Made by a program: the position numbers and the translations under genes. Below, piece by piece: positions 1-8,689 of a DNA stretch of 45,456 bases (its first letter is position 1; every line of letters starts with the position of its first letter). The notes beneath the pieces were generated by a model. It did not search any database, was not told the origin of the DNA, and saw nothing but the letters and a program-made list of their open reading frames with translations. This stretch comes from CAZPUI01 sp964415525 (lineage in GTDB: Bacteria; Acidobacteriota; Holophagae; Holophagales; Holophagaceae), in assembly GCA_964415525.1 (NCBI GenBank), contig CAYQAS010000020.1:1-45456 (forward strand), written 5' to 3'.

Positions 1-41
1 CGGTCATGGTCGCCACGATGGGGTAGTGCTTCCCCGATGAC

Positions 42-69
42 ACGAGGCCCCGCATTGGCGGGGCCTCGT
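42..69. terminator. GC-rich hairpin, probable terminator
   Basis: A perfect 12-bp stem (ACGAGGCCCCGC pairing with GCGGGGCCTCGT) with an ATTG loop lies 36 bp past the stop codon of the minus-strand gene that ends at 105. There is no strong U-tract on either side, so termination is inferred from stem stability and position. It may serve both that gene and one entering from the left of the window. Confidence 0.55.
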
Positions 70-104
70 TGCGTACCTGCTCGCAGGATGTTTTTGCTGC
101 GGCC

Positions 105-1862
105 TCAGCGCTTGGTCTTGGGCTTGCCCTTCGACCCGGGCGCGGGGGGCTTGGGGGCCAGGCCTTCCATGGCCTTGATGACGACGCTCAGGTCCTGGAT
201 CGCTGCCTGGGAAGCCAGGGCTCGGAAGCCCATCCCCTGGGGCCCCGCATGGAAGCCCGCTGTGATGAGTTCACCTGACAGGTTCGGGAGCTCCGGCACC
301 TTGGGGGCGCCCATGCTGGTGAGAAAGGTCTTCATGGACTGGCCAAGCTCCTGGGGACTGAAGCCCATCTGCAGGAAACAGCCGGCGGGCAATCCTGCCA
401 GGGCAACCTTTACGCGCGAGGATTCCGCCAGGGGCGAGGCCGTCTGGGCCTGAGTCAGAGCGGCCTTCAAGGCCTCCTTGTCCCCCAGCACCCCAAGGAG
501 GGCGCGGTCACCCAGAGCCGCATACGAGATCCGAAGCTGGCTTCCGCCCAGGAGCATGCCGAAGATGCCCCCGGCCTGGGGTGGGAGGGCCGCTCCGTTC
601 TGCAGGGTGCTGAGGTCCATCGTCACGCTCAGGGAAGGAATGCCGGGCAGCAGATCCCGCTCCACCTTGCTCGTCGGCAGGGTGGCTCCCATGGGCAGAG
701 CTTTCATGACCTGGGCACTCAGTTCCTGGGCTTCGGCCATGAGTGACACTGCCCGTGAGGCATCCTCCACCTGGAGGACCATGGTGGTGCCGGATAGGAG
801 TGGGGCTCCCGCCTGGGTCGGCAGGGCCATCTGCATGGCCATGGAACGCAGGCTCTGCGTGGAGGCAGCACTCACTTCTTCCCAGCGTTTCAGGGTGTCC
901 GCATCCACCTTGCCCTGGGCCTGACCTCGAACGACGCCGGTGCTCAGGGCCTGGAAGGGCTGAAGGACGGTGGCATTCATTCCCACAACCAGGATGGACG
1001 GGCGGTCCGGGAGCCCCATCAACAGGTTGGCAGCCTTGGGTGCCGGGTCCTTGGCCATGGGGCTGCCGGGCTTGTAGAACACCTGCCCTTTGACCTGGAC
1101 GCCCTCGGGCCGAAAGGACAGCGCCATGGCGGCCAGGTCGGCGGATGCCTGAAGCTTGATCACCAGGGGTTGCATGGCCTCGAGGGCGGGCTTCACCGCC
1201 GCGAAGGCGGCCGCATCCTCTGCCTGCTTCGGATCGCCGCCCGTCTGGGGAGCATCGGGTGCGGCCTGGAGCATGTTCATGGCCATCCGTGCCCGATTCA
1301 AACCGGTGGCCAGGGCCTTCCGTGGAACGCCCATCACCATGTCAGAACCGGCGATCCAGGCGCGCAGCGCCCCAGGATCCTCTTTCTCCCCCAGATTCAG
1401 CAGCTCCTTCCGATCCGCCAACACCAGGAGCCCATCCTGAAGAGAAGCATGGCGTCGGGAACCCGCCTTCTTTCCCCTGGCAGGAGTCGTGTAGGACCAT
1501 CCCCCTGCGTCCTTCCGTGCCTTCAGACGCACGAGGAGCCCTTGGGGGTCCTTCGGGGCGAGGATCAGCATCCGTGCAGGGATACCCTCCTCGGAGTCGA
1601 AATCCACCGCCAGGACCTCCCCCGGTTCCGCATCCAGTTCCAGGCCCCAGTGGCGTTCCAGGTCCTCTCCCGTGAACCGCACCTTGGCCCCGGGGGCTGA
1701 AAACGCCGCAACCGTCGCCTGGAACGCCTTGGCCGAGCGGGAAGGGTGCGGGAAGTATTGGTAAGACTTTGCTTGAGCCGGAAGGTTTGCCAAGACGTCC
1801 GGTGCGGTCTGGGCCACAAGGACAACGGCGGCGCCAGAGATCAGGGCGGAAAAACGAAACAT
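105..1862 (-). CDS. Secreted protein of unknown function
   Basis: 585 residues. The ATG at 1862 is chosen because CCAGGAG lies at normal SD spacing and the following residues form a signal peptide: MFRFSALISG, a hydrophobic run, then an Ala-rich cleavage region near residue 25. A longer upstream extension is open but rich in Arg and Pro and looks non-coding. The mature part has no motif I can name. It is mixed alpha/beta with many Ala, Leu, Met and Gln, a central stretch speaking of helices, and a very basic tail (SKGKPKTKR). It resembles the large envelope proteins of unknown function in which short hydrophobic strands alternate with long helices. It is divergent from the histidine kinase at 1940, with only 77 bp between the start codons, so the two may share a control region. 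Secretion is well supported; function is unknown. Confidence 0.8.
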   Translation of the reverse strand: MFRFSALISGAAVVLVAQTAPDVLANLPAQAKSYQYFPHPSRSAKAFQATVAAFSAPGAKVRFTGEDLERHWGLELDAEPGEVLAVDFDSEEGIPARMLILAPKDPQGLLVRLKARKDAGGWSYTTPARGKKAGSRRHASLQDGLLVLADRKELLNLGEKEDPGALRAWIAGSDMVMGVPRKALATGLNRARMAMNMLQAAPDAPQTGGDPKQAEDAAAFAAVKPALEAMQPLVIKLQASADLAAMALSFRPEGVQVKGQVFYKPGSPMAKDPAPKAANLLMGLPDRPSILVVGMNATVLQPFQALSTGVVRGQAQGKVDADTLKRWEEVSAASTQSLRSMAMQMALPTQAGAPLLSGTTMVLQVEDASRAVSLMAEAQELSAQVMKALPMGATLPTSKVERDLLPGIPSLSVTMDLSTLQNGAALPPQAGGIFGMLLGGSQLRISYAALGDRALLGVLGDKEALKAALTQAQTASPLAESSRVKVALAGLPAGCFLQMGFSPQELGQSMKTFLTSMGAPKVPELPNLSGELITAGFHAGPQGMGFRALASQAAIQDLSVVIKAMEGLAPKPPAPGSKGKPKTKR

Positions 1863-1939
1863 GCATGAACTCCTGGGAATGAACTTCAGCTTGGAGCATC
1901 CGTCCTGGGATTTCGAGCCGTAAGGACCGGAGCCACCAT

Positions 1940-4900
1940 GTGGCGGAACTGGTGGGCCGGATCGGGCGGGGGGAGATGCTCTGCCAGAGCACGGCTTGGC
2001 TCTGCCAGGGGGAGGTGGGGAACGAGCTGGCCTTCCGTCCGGCCCTCGAGCGCCTCCTGCTAGGTGAAGGAGCCTCATCCCTGGTGGCGGGCGGCGGGTT
2101 CTGGCCTGAGCCGTTCGTTCACGATCCACGCAGGGCCAGGGCCAGCCTGTTCTGGGGGCGGAAGCCGGATGGATCGTTGAAGTTCTACGACGACTACAAC
2201 GATCCTGCGGGTCCGGGCTATCACGGCGAGGAATGGTACGTCCCGTTGAGGCATATGACTGTTGGGAAAGCGTACTGGTCGCGCTCCTACATGGACCCGT
2301 ATTCCCTCCAACCCATGGTGACCTGCTCCTTCCCACTCTTCGCCGGGGGGGCATTTCTGGGCGTCCAGACCGTGGACCTTCGGCTGGAGGGGCTCCGGGC
2401 CTTCCTGGAGCAGGCCAGCCGGACCCACCAGGGCTATGCCTTCGTGCTGGACCGCAACGGTACCTTCGTGACGTTCCCGGACGAGCGGAAGGTCCAGGAC
2501 ATCCAACGGGATGCGCAGGGTCAAGAGCTGCGCAGGTTCCTGGATATTGAAGCGTTTGCCCAGCGCGTCCCGGCGTACCTGCCTGTGGCGGAGGCGGTGG
2601 TGAGCTCACGTCAGGAGCTGCTCCGTTCGAGTGCGATGGATGAAGCCCTGGCCCGACGCCTGGACGCGGAGAGTCCCCAAATCGGACCCGAAGAAGCCCG
2701 TCGTATCGCTGTTCAGATCGTCCGAGGACCAGAGACCCAAAAGGACGACGTGCGCCGCACCGCTCGACTCCGGCTCACGGCGGATCCGATCCTTCAAGGG
2801 CCGAGTTGGGTTTCCGTCTACCGCATGCCGGGCACGTTCTGGGATGTCGTCGTGGTCACGCCCCAGGAAGCCGCCACGCGGGAGGCTCTCCGCCTCAGCC
2901 GAGTCCTGCTGACCTCTCTGCTCCTGGCCCTGCTGCTGCCCCTGGGTGCCGCCTACCTGCTCATCCGCCGATACGTGGTGGTCCCCCTTCGTCACATGCG
3001 AGCCGCTTTGGAAGTGGGGAGGACGCCCGACGGTCTGGAGCTCCCCCTGGTGGAAGCCTCCCGTCCAGATGAGTTGGGTCTGCTGGCCGACCGATACAAC
3101 CAGCGGACCGACCAGTTGGCGACGGCCATGGCCACACTGGTGAAGCGGGAGCATGAATATCGAGTCCTGTTCGAACAGATGCAGGACCTGTTCTATCGGA
3201 CGGATCTGGCGGGGAAGTTGGTGCTGGTGTCCCCTTCGGTGGAGGTCCTCCTCGGGTACACCCCTCAGGAGGCGCTCGGTATGGATCTGGCGGAGTCGGT
3301 CTACGTGGCCCCGGAGGCCCGGGACGAGCTCCTGATGCGCATTCAGCGGGAAGGCGTGGTTCGGGATTTCGAGACCCGGCTCCGCCGGAAGGACGGGCGG
3401 ATCATCTGGGTTTCCAGCAACTCGCACGCCTATCTGGATGCGGACGGCGTTCCCACCGGGGTCGAGGGCACCGTGCGCGACATCACCGCGCGCAAAGCGG
3501 CGGAGCTGGCCATCGATACCATGCGGCGTTACCTCAAGCAGATCCTGGATGCCATGCCCTCCGTGCTCATTGCTACCGATGCGGAGGGGCGTGTCCAGGA
3601 GTGGAACCATGCGGCCGAGATCATGATGCTTCGGGATCATGCATCGGCTCGGGGGCAATGCTTTTGGGAAGCGGCCCCCGAATTGCAGCGATACCAGGAT
3701 GATTTCCGGGAAGTCCTGGCCACGAGGCTGCCCCGCCGCCACATGCGGGAACCTCAGCCCGGTTTGACCACACGGTTCTGCGATACGACGCTGTACCCCC
3801 TGGAGATGCATGGCGTGTGGGGGGTGGTGATCCGCATGGACGACGCCACGGAGCTGGAGGTCAAGGACCGCCAGCTGCGGCAGATCCAGAAGATGGAGAC
3901 CCTGGGCGTGCTGGCGGGAGGCCTTGCCCACGATTTCAACAACGTCCTGAGCGCCATCACCGGCACCCTGTCGATCCTCCAGTTCGCCATGGAAGAGGGA
4001 GAGGTTTCGAAGGAGGAGTTGAACCTGAACCTGGGAGTGATGGGGCAGGCGACCCAGCGGGCGGCCGACATCGTGCAGCAGCTGTTGACCCTTTCCCGTC
4101 AGCAGGAGCTGACCTTGAGGCCGACGGACCTGAACCAGTCCGTGGCCCGTGTGGCGAAGTTATGCCGGGGCTCCCTGGACAAGTCCGTCGCCCTGGAACT
4201 CTTCCCCCATGAGGAGGCCGCCTTGACCATGGGCGATCCCGGTCAGATCGAGCAGGTCCTGCTCAACCTCTGTGTGAATGGGGCGCATGCCATGACGATC
4301 ATGCGGCCCGTGGGGGCGCTGCCGGGCGGCACGCTGACCCTCTCGATTCGGAAACTCCACGCCGACCCCATCTTCTGCACCGGACACCCGGAGGCCTGCG
4401 AGACCGACTACTGGGTGGTTTCGGTGAGGGACACGGGCGTGGGCCTCGATACGAAGACGGCCGCCAAGGTGTTCGATCCGTTCTTCACGACCAAGGAGAA
4501 GGGCCAGGGGACGGGGCTCGGCCTGGCCATGGTCTACAGCATCGTGAAAGCCCACGGGGGTTTCATCGACCTCTACTCCGAACTGGGCCACGGCGCGACC
4601 TTCACGGTCTACCTGCCGGTGCTTTTGGACCCTGGTCGCGTCGAGGGGAAAACCCATGAGCGGAAGGCCCTGCCCCGAGGATCGGGCCGCATCCTGGTGG
4701 TGGAGGATGAGGCGACGCTGCGAACCATCGCCCGCACCATCCTCCAGGCGTGTGGATATGAGGTTGTGGAATCGGAGGATGGCGAAGAGGGTTTGCGCCG
4801 ATTCACGGCCTCCCCGGATGCCTTCCGGGCGGCCCTCATCGACATGGCCATGCCCCGGATGGATGGGCGAATCCTCTGCGAACGGATCCTCCGGTTGCGC

Positions 4901-5050
4901 CCCGACCTGCCGGTGCTCCTCACGTCGGGCTTCCGGAAGGATGCGCGGGTGGAAGCGGCCCTCGCACTGGGGGCCAAGGGCTTCCTGCCCAAGCCATACA
5001 CGCTGGAGACACTGGCGGAGGCCATGGCCCACATGCTTCAGGGGACGTGA
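1940..5050 (+). CDS. Hybrid sensor histidine kinase (dCache-HAMP-PAS-PAS-HisKA-HATPase-REC)
   Basis: 1036 residues from a GTG start. Residues about 1-320 look like a periplasmic dCache sensor (the FWPEPF region, EEWYVPL, and later VLDRNGTFVTFPDE). A membrane helix follows at about 321-345, then a HAMP-like segment, PAS domains at about 407-520 and 531-645, a HisKA domain with phospho-acceptor His664 (LAHDFNN), an HATPase domain with N box NLCVNGAHAM and glycine boxes DTGVGLD and GTGLGLAM, and a C-terminal receiver from about 915 with Asp968 (LIDMAMP) and the KPY lysine. The expected role is sensing a small extracytoplasmic ligand and passing phosphate from His664 to Asp968 and on to an unseen phosphotransfer partner. 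The oddity is that the dCache region has no preceding membrane helix. The frame is open upstream only to 1883, and those residues are not hydrophobic. The 5' end may therefore be truncated or frameshifted. Confidence 0.9.
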   Translation: MAELVGRIGRGEMLCQSTAWLCQGEVGNELAFRPALERLLLGEGASSLVAGGGFWPEPFVHDPRRARASLFWGRKPDGSLKFYDDYNDPAGPGYHGEEWYVPLRHMTVGKAYWSRSYMDPYSLQPMVTCSFPLFAGGAFLGVQTVDLRLEGLRAFLEQASRTHQGYAFVLDRNGTFVTFPDERKVQDIQRDAQGQELRRFLDIEAFAQRVPAYLPVAEAVVSSRQELLRSSAMDEALARRLDAESPQIGPEEARRIAVQIVRGPETQKDDVRRTARLRLTADPILQGPSWVSVYRMPGTFWDVVVVTPQEAATREALRLSRVLLTSLLLALLLPLGAAYLLIRRYVVVPLRHMRAALEVGRTPDGLELPLVEASRPDELGLLADRYNQRTDQLATAMATLVKREHEYRVLFEQMQDLFYRTDLAGKLVLVSPSVEVLLGYTPQEALGMDLAESVYVAPEARDELLMRIQREGVVRDFETRLRRKDGRIIWVSSNSHAYLDADGVPTGVEGTVRDITARKAAELAIDTMRRYLKQILDAMPSVLIATDAEGRVQEWNHAAEIMMLRDHASARGQCFWEAAPELQRYQDDFREVLATRLPRRHMREPQPGLTTRFCDTTLYPLEMHGVWGVVIRMDDATELEVKDRQLRQIQKMETLGVLAGGLAHDFNNVLSAITGTLSILQFAMEEGEVSKEELNLNLGVMGQATQRAADIVQQLLTLSRQQELTLRPTDLNQSVARVAKLCRGSLDKSVALELFPHEEAALTMGDPGQIEQVLLNLCVNGAHAMTIMRPVGALPGGTLTLSIRKLHADPIFCTGHPEACETDYWVVSVRDTGVGLDTKTAAKVFDPFFTTKEKGQGTGLGLAMVYSIVKAHGGFIDLYSELGHGATFTVYLPVLLDPGRVEGKTHERKALPRGSGRILVVEDEATLRTIARTILQACGYEVVESEDGEEGLRRFTASPDAFRAALIDMAMPRMDGRILCERILRLRPDLPVLLTSGFRKDARVEAALALGAKGFLPKPYTLETLAEAMAHMLQGT

Positions 5051-5072
5051 CGGACCATGCGAAACTGACCGG

Positions 5073-5981
5073 ATGAAGCCGATCACGGGCCGCGCCCCCA
5101 GTTCCTCCCGCCAGGACCTCCATCCCCGGAACCGCCATCAGGGGCGCTACGACCTGCCCGCGCTGGTGGAGGCCTGTCCAGACCTGGGGCCTTTCCTTCT
5201 GCGCAATCCCGTGGGCGAGCTCACCGTGGACTTTGCGGATCCCCGCGCGGTGAAACTTCTGAATGGCGCCCTGCTGGCGACCCAGTACGACATCCAGGGT
5301 TTCGATCTGCCGGAGGACTATCTCTGCCCGCCCATCCCGGGTCGGGCGGACTATGTGCACCATGTGGCGGACCTCCTGGCGGGTGAAGGCCCGATTCCCG
5401 AAGGCCTCGGCGTGCGGGTGTTGGATCTGGGCACGGGCGCCAGCGGCATCTACGCGCTGATCGGGCATCGCAGCTATGGCTGGTCCTTCGTCGGCACCGA
5501 CATCGACTGGGAGGCCCTGGGCAGCGCGGAGCGGATCCTCATGGCGAATCCGGGGCTCGAGGAGGCCATCGATCTGCGCCACCAGCCGGATCCTGCGCGA
5601 ATCTTTGAGGGCGTGGTGAAGCCGGGTGAGAGCTTCGACGTCTGCCTCTGCAATCCGCCCTTCCATGCGAGCCGAAAAGAGGCCCGGGACGGCACCGCTC
5701 GCAAGTGGCGCCATCTGGGGCACGGGGGGCGTCAGCTCAACTTTGGCGGGAAGGCCGGGGAACTCTGGTGCGCCGGGGGCGAAATCGGCTTCATCACACG
5801 CATGGCGCGGGAGGCCGCCGATCATCCCGGCCTCTGCCGGTGGTTCACGTCCCTGGTGGCCAAGTCCTTCCATCTCGCGGATGTAAAGAAGGCTCTGCGG
5901 GAGGCCGGTGCCACGGAGATCCGGGTGGTGGCCATGGGCCAGGGCCAGAAGCAGAGCCGCTTCGTGGCTTGGCGTTACTGA
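5073..5981 (+). CDS. rlmF: 23S rRNA (adenine(1618)-N6)-methyltransferase RlmF
   Basis: 302 residues, close to the roughly 308 of E. coli RlmF. The family uses SAM to methylate N6 of A1618 in 23S rRNA. The N-terminus has the family pattern LHPRNRHQGRYDL. The SAM-binding loop is VLDLGTGASGIYALIG, the acidic loop is VGTDID, and the catalytic N6-adenine methylase motif is CNPPFHAS at about residues 191-198. The motifs near the C-terminus (GEIGFITRM) also fit. The frame is open further upstream into the kinase gene, but the ATG at 5073 starts the conserved part. It lies 22 bp after the kinase stop, so it may be co-transcribed with the kinase. The assignment is from motifs and length and I consider it secure. 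Confidence 0.95.
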   Translation: MKPITGRAPSSSRQDLHPRNRHQGRYDLPALVEACPDLGPFLLRNPVGELTVDFADPRAVKLLNGALLATQYDIQGFDLPEDYLCPPIPGRADYVHHVADLLAGEGPIPEGLGVRVLDLGTGASGIYALIGHRSYGWSFVGTDIDWEALGSAERILMANPGLEEAIDLRHQPDPARIFEGVVKPGESFDVCLCNPPFHASRKEARDGTARKWRHLGHGGRQLNFGGKAGELWCAGGEIGFITRMAREAADHPGLCRWFTSLVAKSFHLADVKKALREAGATEIRVVAMGQGQKQSRFVAWRY

Positions 5982-5991
5982 ATGCCAAGGA

Positions 5992-6073
5992 GGGGGGACC
6001 GCCTGCTCGCTTCGCTCGCGATGTCCCCCCTTCGACCCCCACCCACAGGGCGGGCTTAGCCCGCCCTGTGGGT
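5992..6073. repeat. Two hairpins between rlmF and the lipase gene
   Basis: The first hairpin pairs GGGGGGAC (5992-5999) with GTCCCCCC (6023-6030). The second is a perfect 16-bp palindrome, 6041-6056 pairing with 6058-6073 around one T (ACCCACAGGGCGGGCT and its complement). Neither is followed by a U-tract. They may end rlmF transcription, protect its 3' end, or influence the lipase, whose ATG is only 21 bp after the second stem and lacks a clear SD. The 12-mer AGGGGGACCGCC in the first hairpin recurs at 10255-10266, just after the mntP stop. Confidence 0.6.
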
Positions 6074-6093
6074 CCGGTCGCTATCATCGCTCC

Positions 6094-7251
6094 ATGTTCC
6101 TCTTCGCCCTGCCGCCTTCCCTTCCCGAGTCGCCGTCTCGGCAGAATGCCCATCCCATCGTGCTGGTGGGGGGCTTTACCACCTGGGGGCGGGACGAGGC
6201 CTTCGGCTTCCGCTACTGGGGCGGGCCGGGGCGCGACATCCAGGAGGACCTCAATGCCCACGGTTTCCAGACCGTGACCGCCGCCGTGGGGCCGGTCTCC
6301 AGCAACTGGGACCGGGCCTGCGAACTCTACGCCCAACTGAAGGGTGGGCGGGTGGACTACGGCGCGGCTCACGCCAAGGCCCATGGCCACGCGCGCTTCG
6401 GACGCACCCACACCGCGCTGTTGCCCCACTGGGGGACCGCCACCTTGGCGAAGGCCCACTTCATCGGCCACTCCCAGGGCGGGCAGACGGTGCGGGTGCT
6501 GGAGCACCTGCTGGCCCACGGTGCGCCGGAAGAACGGAACGCCGTCCCGGACGCCAGCCCGCTCTTTGCGGGTGGGAAGACTTGGATGGCGAGCGTCACC
6601 ACCCTGGCGACACCCCACCTGGGCACGACCCTGGTGTGGAAGCGGGAACAGTTGCTCGGGCCCGCCCAGCGCTGGCTTGCCCTGGCTTCGCGCCTCAGCC
6701 CCCTCAAGGCCTACGACCTCAAACTGGACCATTGGAAGCTGGCGGATCCCAGCGCCAAGGCTGTCTTCCGCCACCTGGAGCAGGCGCCCCTGGCCCAGAC
6801 TAGGGATTTCGCGCCCTACGACCTCTCGCCGGAAGGCGCGGCGGCGCTGAACGCCTGGGTAAGGCCGGACCCGCAGGTCTTCCACTTCAGCTGGTCCACT
6901 GCCAAGACCCAGGCAGATGCCGCTGGGAACCAAGTCCCCCGCCCGAAGATGACCCTCCTCTGGCGCCGCGGTGCCCGCTACCTCGGCAAGACCCTCGCGC
7001 TGCCCGGTCATCCCGCTTTGTCGGAAGCCTGGAAGGTGAACGACGGTGTGGTGAACACCTCCTCCCAGGCGGCACCCGCGGGCGTCGAAGTTCATTCTTG
7101 GGATGGCACATCCCGCCGCGGCACCTGGCAGCCCATGGGCGTGCTGGAGGGCTGGGATCACAGCGAGGTCCTGGGCATCGGCCCCGAACACGGAGACGAG
7201 GTGCTGCCCTTCTATCGCCGCTGGGCCGCGTTCCTGGCGGGGCTGAAGTAG
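6094..7251 (+). CDS. Triacylglycerol lipase, family I.5/I.6 type (staphylococcal/Geobacillus L1-like)
   Basis: 385 residues. An alpha/beta-hydrolase that should hydrolyse acylglycerol esters. The early part matches the family in HPIVLVGGFTTWGRDE and FRYWGG. The nucleophile is Ser127 in GHSQGG. Asp317 (VNDGVVN) and His356 (WDHSEVLG) complete the triad, with the same 40-residue spacing as in Geobacillus lipases. The metal-site region VDYGAAHAKAHGHARFGR, which supplies the zinc-binding histidines in that family, is conserved. Signs against simple secretion: the N-terminus MFLFALPPSLPESPSRQ is not a convincing signal peptide, while known family members are exported. The ATG at 6094 was chosen because homology begins here; no good SD is visible and a 16-bp palindrome precedes it. 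The stop is 4 bp from that of the convergent gene at 7256. The family is best known from Firmicutes, so transfer is possible. Confidence 0.9.
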   Translation: MFLFALPPSLPESPSRQNAHPIVLVGGFTTWGRDEAFGFRYWGGPGRDIQEDLNAHGFQTVTAAVGPVSSNWDRACELYAQLKGGRVDYGAAHAKAHGHARFGRTHTALLPHWGTATLAKAHFIGHSQGGQTVRVLEHLLAHGAPEERNAVPDASPLFAGGKTWMASVTTLATPHLGTTLVWKREQLLGPAQRWLALASRLSPLKAYDLKLDHWKLADPSAKAVFRHLEQAPLAQTRDFAPYDLSPEGAAALNAWVRPDPQVFHFSWSTAKTQADAAGNQVPRPKMTLLWRRGARYLGKTLALPGHPALSEAWKVNDGVVNTSSQAAPAGVEVHSWDGTSRRGTWQPMGVLEGWDHSEVLGIGPEHGDEVLPFYRRWAAFLAGLK

Positions 7252-7255
7252 TCGA

Positions 7256-7705
7256 CTACTTCCCTTCCTGGGCGGGGGTGCTCAGAAGCGCCCGGGTGGA
7301 CTCGCCCGTGCCGCGCACCACGGGCAGCCGCAGGGTGAGGACGTGGGTGCCTTGGGGCCCCTGGAGGCGAACCCGCGCGCGGAGGGCGGCGCCGGGCAGC
7401 AGGAGTTCCGTCTCGTAGTAGGCGAGGGCGAGGCCCTGGTCGTAGAGGACCTCCTCCGGGCCGGGCTCCAGGGACATTCGGGGCGCATCCATGATCAGGG
7501 GTTCCACGGCGATCCGGGTGAGGGTCAGGCCTTGCCCTTGCACCCGGAATCGATGGCGGCCGCCGCCGAGGGCCTCCGCATGCACCAGCACGCCGCGGCC
7601 GGGACGGGCGGTGAGGGCGGTGTCGAAGGCCCTGTGGGCGGTGCCGTAGTCCTCCGCCAGGGCGGGCATTCCGAGCAGGAGCAGGGCGATCAGGTGATGG
7701 CGCAT
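7256..7705 (-). CDS. Small secreted protein of unknown function
   Basis: 149 residues. The ATG at 7705 has a GGAGG SD a few bases upstream. Residues 1-17 (MRHHLIALLLLGMPALA) form a clear signal peptide with an Ala-x-Ala cleavage site. The mature part is beta-rich, with alternating hydrophobic residues (VLVHAEALGGG, RVRLQGPQGTHVLTLRLPVV), and could be a single beta-sandwich domain, for example resembling the N-terminal domain of DsbD-like proteins. It lacks cysteines, so a thiol function is not supported. It is convergent with the lipase gene and divergent from the HAD phosphatase gene at 7802. Being real is supported by SD, signal peptide and codon use; the function is unknown. Confidence 0.75.
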   Translation of the reverse strand: MRHHLIALLLLGMPALAEDYGTAHRAFDTALTARPGRGVLVHAEALGGGRHRFRVQGQGLTLTRIAVEPLIMDAPRMSLEPGPEEVLYDQGLALAYYETELLLPGAALRARVRLQGPQGTHVLTLRLPVVRGTGESTRALLSTPAQEGK

Positions 7706-7801
7706 GGCAGCCTCCGAACCCCAAGCATCGGTCGAATGGAGGTCGGGGGCAGGGACAGTCAGACCCTCGGAGCCTGTGCCAGGCCGTGGTTTGATGAAGG
7801 C

Positions 7802-8452
7802 ATGGCCCGACCCTTCCTCGTCTTCGACCTCGACGGCACCCTGAGCGACCCCGCCCTGGGCATCGGCCGCTGCCTCAACCACGCGCTCGCCGCCTACGGC
7901 TACCGGACCATCCCCGAGCCCGAGTTCGGCAGCTGCGTGGGCCCCGGGCTGGACGTCAGCTTCCGGAAGGTGGCGGGGGAATTGGCCGAGGACCGGGTGC
8001 GGGAGCTGGTGGCCAAGTACCGAGAGCGCTACGGCAGCGTGGGATTCAAGGAGAACGTGCTCTATCCCGGCATCCCGGAAGCCCTGGCGAGCCTTTCGGA
8101 GCGGGGCGTGCCCATGGGGCTCTGCACCACCAAGCGCGCGGACTTCGCGGAACGGATCCTGGAGCACTTCGGGCTGCGCCATCACTTCGCCTTCATCAGC
8201 GGGGGCGACATGGGCATTCCCAAGGCCGACCAGCTTCGGGACCTGCTGGCTGCGGGAGCCATCGGGCGCGATGCCACCATGATTGGCGACCGGGATCTGG
8301 ACATCGTCGCGGGCAAGGCCCACGGTCTGCGCACCGTCGGGGTGCTCTGGGGGCATGGCGGCCGCGAGGAACTGCAGACGGCGGAGGCGGATCTGCTGGT
8401 GGCGGAGCCGCGCGAACTGCTGGGGATGCATCCGGGCTCCGTGGGTTTCTGA
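7802..8452 (+). CDS. HAD-superfamily hydrolase, phosphoglycolate phosphatase-like
   Basis: 216 residues. All four HAD motifs are present. Motif I is FDLDGTLSD at about residues 7-15, with the nucleophile and general acid Asp residues. Motif II is the Thr in LCTTKR, motif III the Lys in GIPKADQL, and motif IV is MIGDRDLDIVAGKAHG. The helical cap between motifs I and II (C1 type) is the kind seen in Gph/PgmB phosphatases. The likely activity is phosphate-ester hydrolysis of a small metabolite; phosphoglycolate, pyrophosphate or a nucleotide monophosphate cannot be told apart by sequence. The ATG at 7802 follows GAAGG. It stands alone, followed by the riboswitch region. Confidence 0.88.
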   Translation: MARPFLVFDLDGTLSDPALGIGRCLNHALAAYGYRTIPEPEFGSCVGPGLDVSFRKVAGELAEDRVRELVAKYRERYGSVGFKENVLYPGIPEALASLSERGVPMGLCTTKRADFAERILEHFGLRHHFAFISGGDMGIPKADQLRDLLAAGAIGRDATMIGDRDLDIVAGKAHGLRTVGVLWGHGGREELQTAEADLLVAEPRELLGMHPGSVGF

Positions 8453-8512
8453 AGGTACCTGCATATAGGTATGGCTGCGTTCCCGGTGTGCCGGCCGTGC
8501 TAGGCTCTTGGC

Positions 8513-8627
8513 TCGTAAGGGGAGTAGTTCTCGCGGCAACGCGAATGGAAGATCGACATACCGGCCCCTGGGCCCGGTCTTCCAGCCCAAGCAGGTTCCA
8601 CTGCGCATGGTGAACGAGACCTTCGAC
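8513..8627 (+). promoter_or_regulatory. yybP-ykoY manganese riboswitch
   Basis: The 5' conserved block TAAGGGGAGTAG is at 8516-8527 and the 3' block AACGAGACCTTCG at 8613-8625. They pair through AAGG/CCTT to form P1, as in known yybP-ykoY aptamers. Between them are a small hairpin around CGCGGCAACGCG, the GACATA element and the stem CCGG...CCGG. These aptamers bind Mn2+ and turn on Mn export genes. The mntP gene 1.1 kb downstream on the same strand supports the assignment. A possible expression platform is an alternative hairpin at 8618-8647: GACCT pairs with AGGTC, and CCAG with CTGG. It uses the 3' conserved block and so cannot coexist with the aptamer. Confidence 0.87.
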
Positions 8628-8689
8628 CAGCACCCCTGGCCGAGGTCCTGTCTTCCGACACCATCTCGGTCTCCCACCTGGAGAGAGAT

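Noticed and set aside
105..2609. An extension of the first minus-strand gene to 834 residues.
   Set aside because: The upstream part is Pro/Arg-rich and lies antisense to the kinase. The signal peptide and SD place the true start at 1862.
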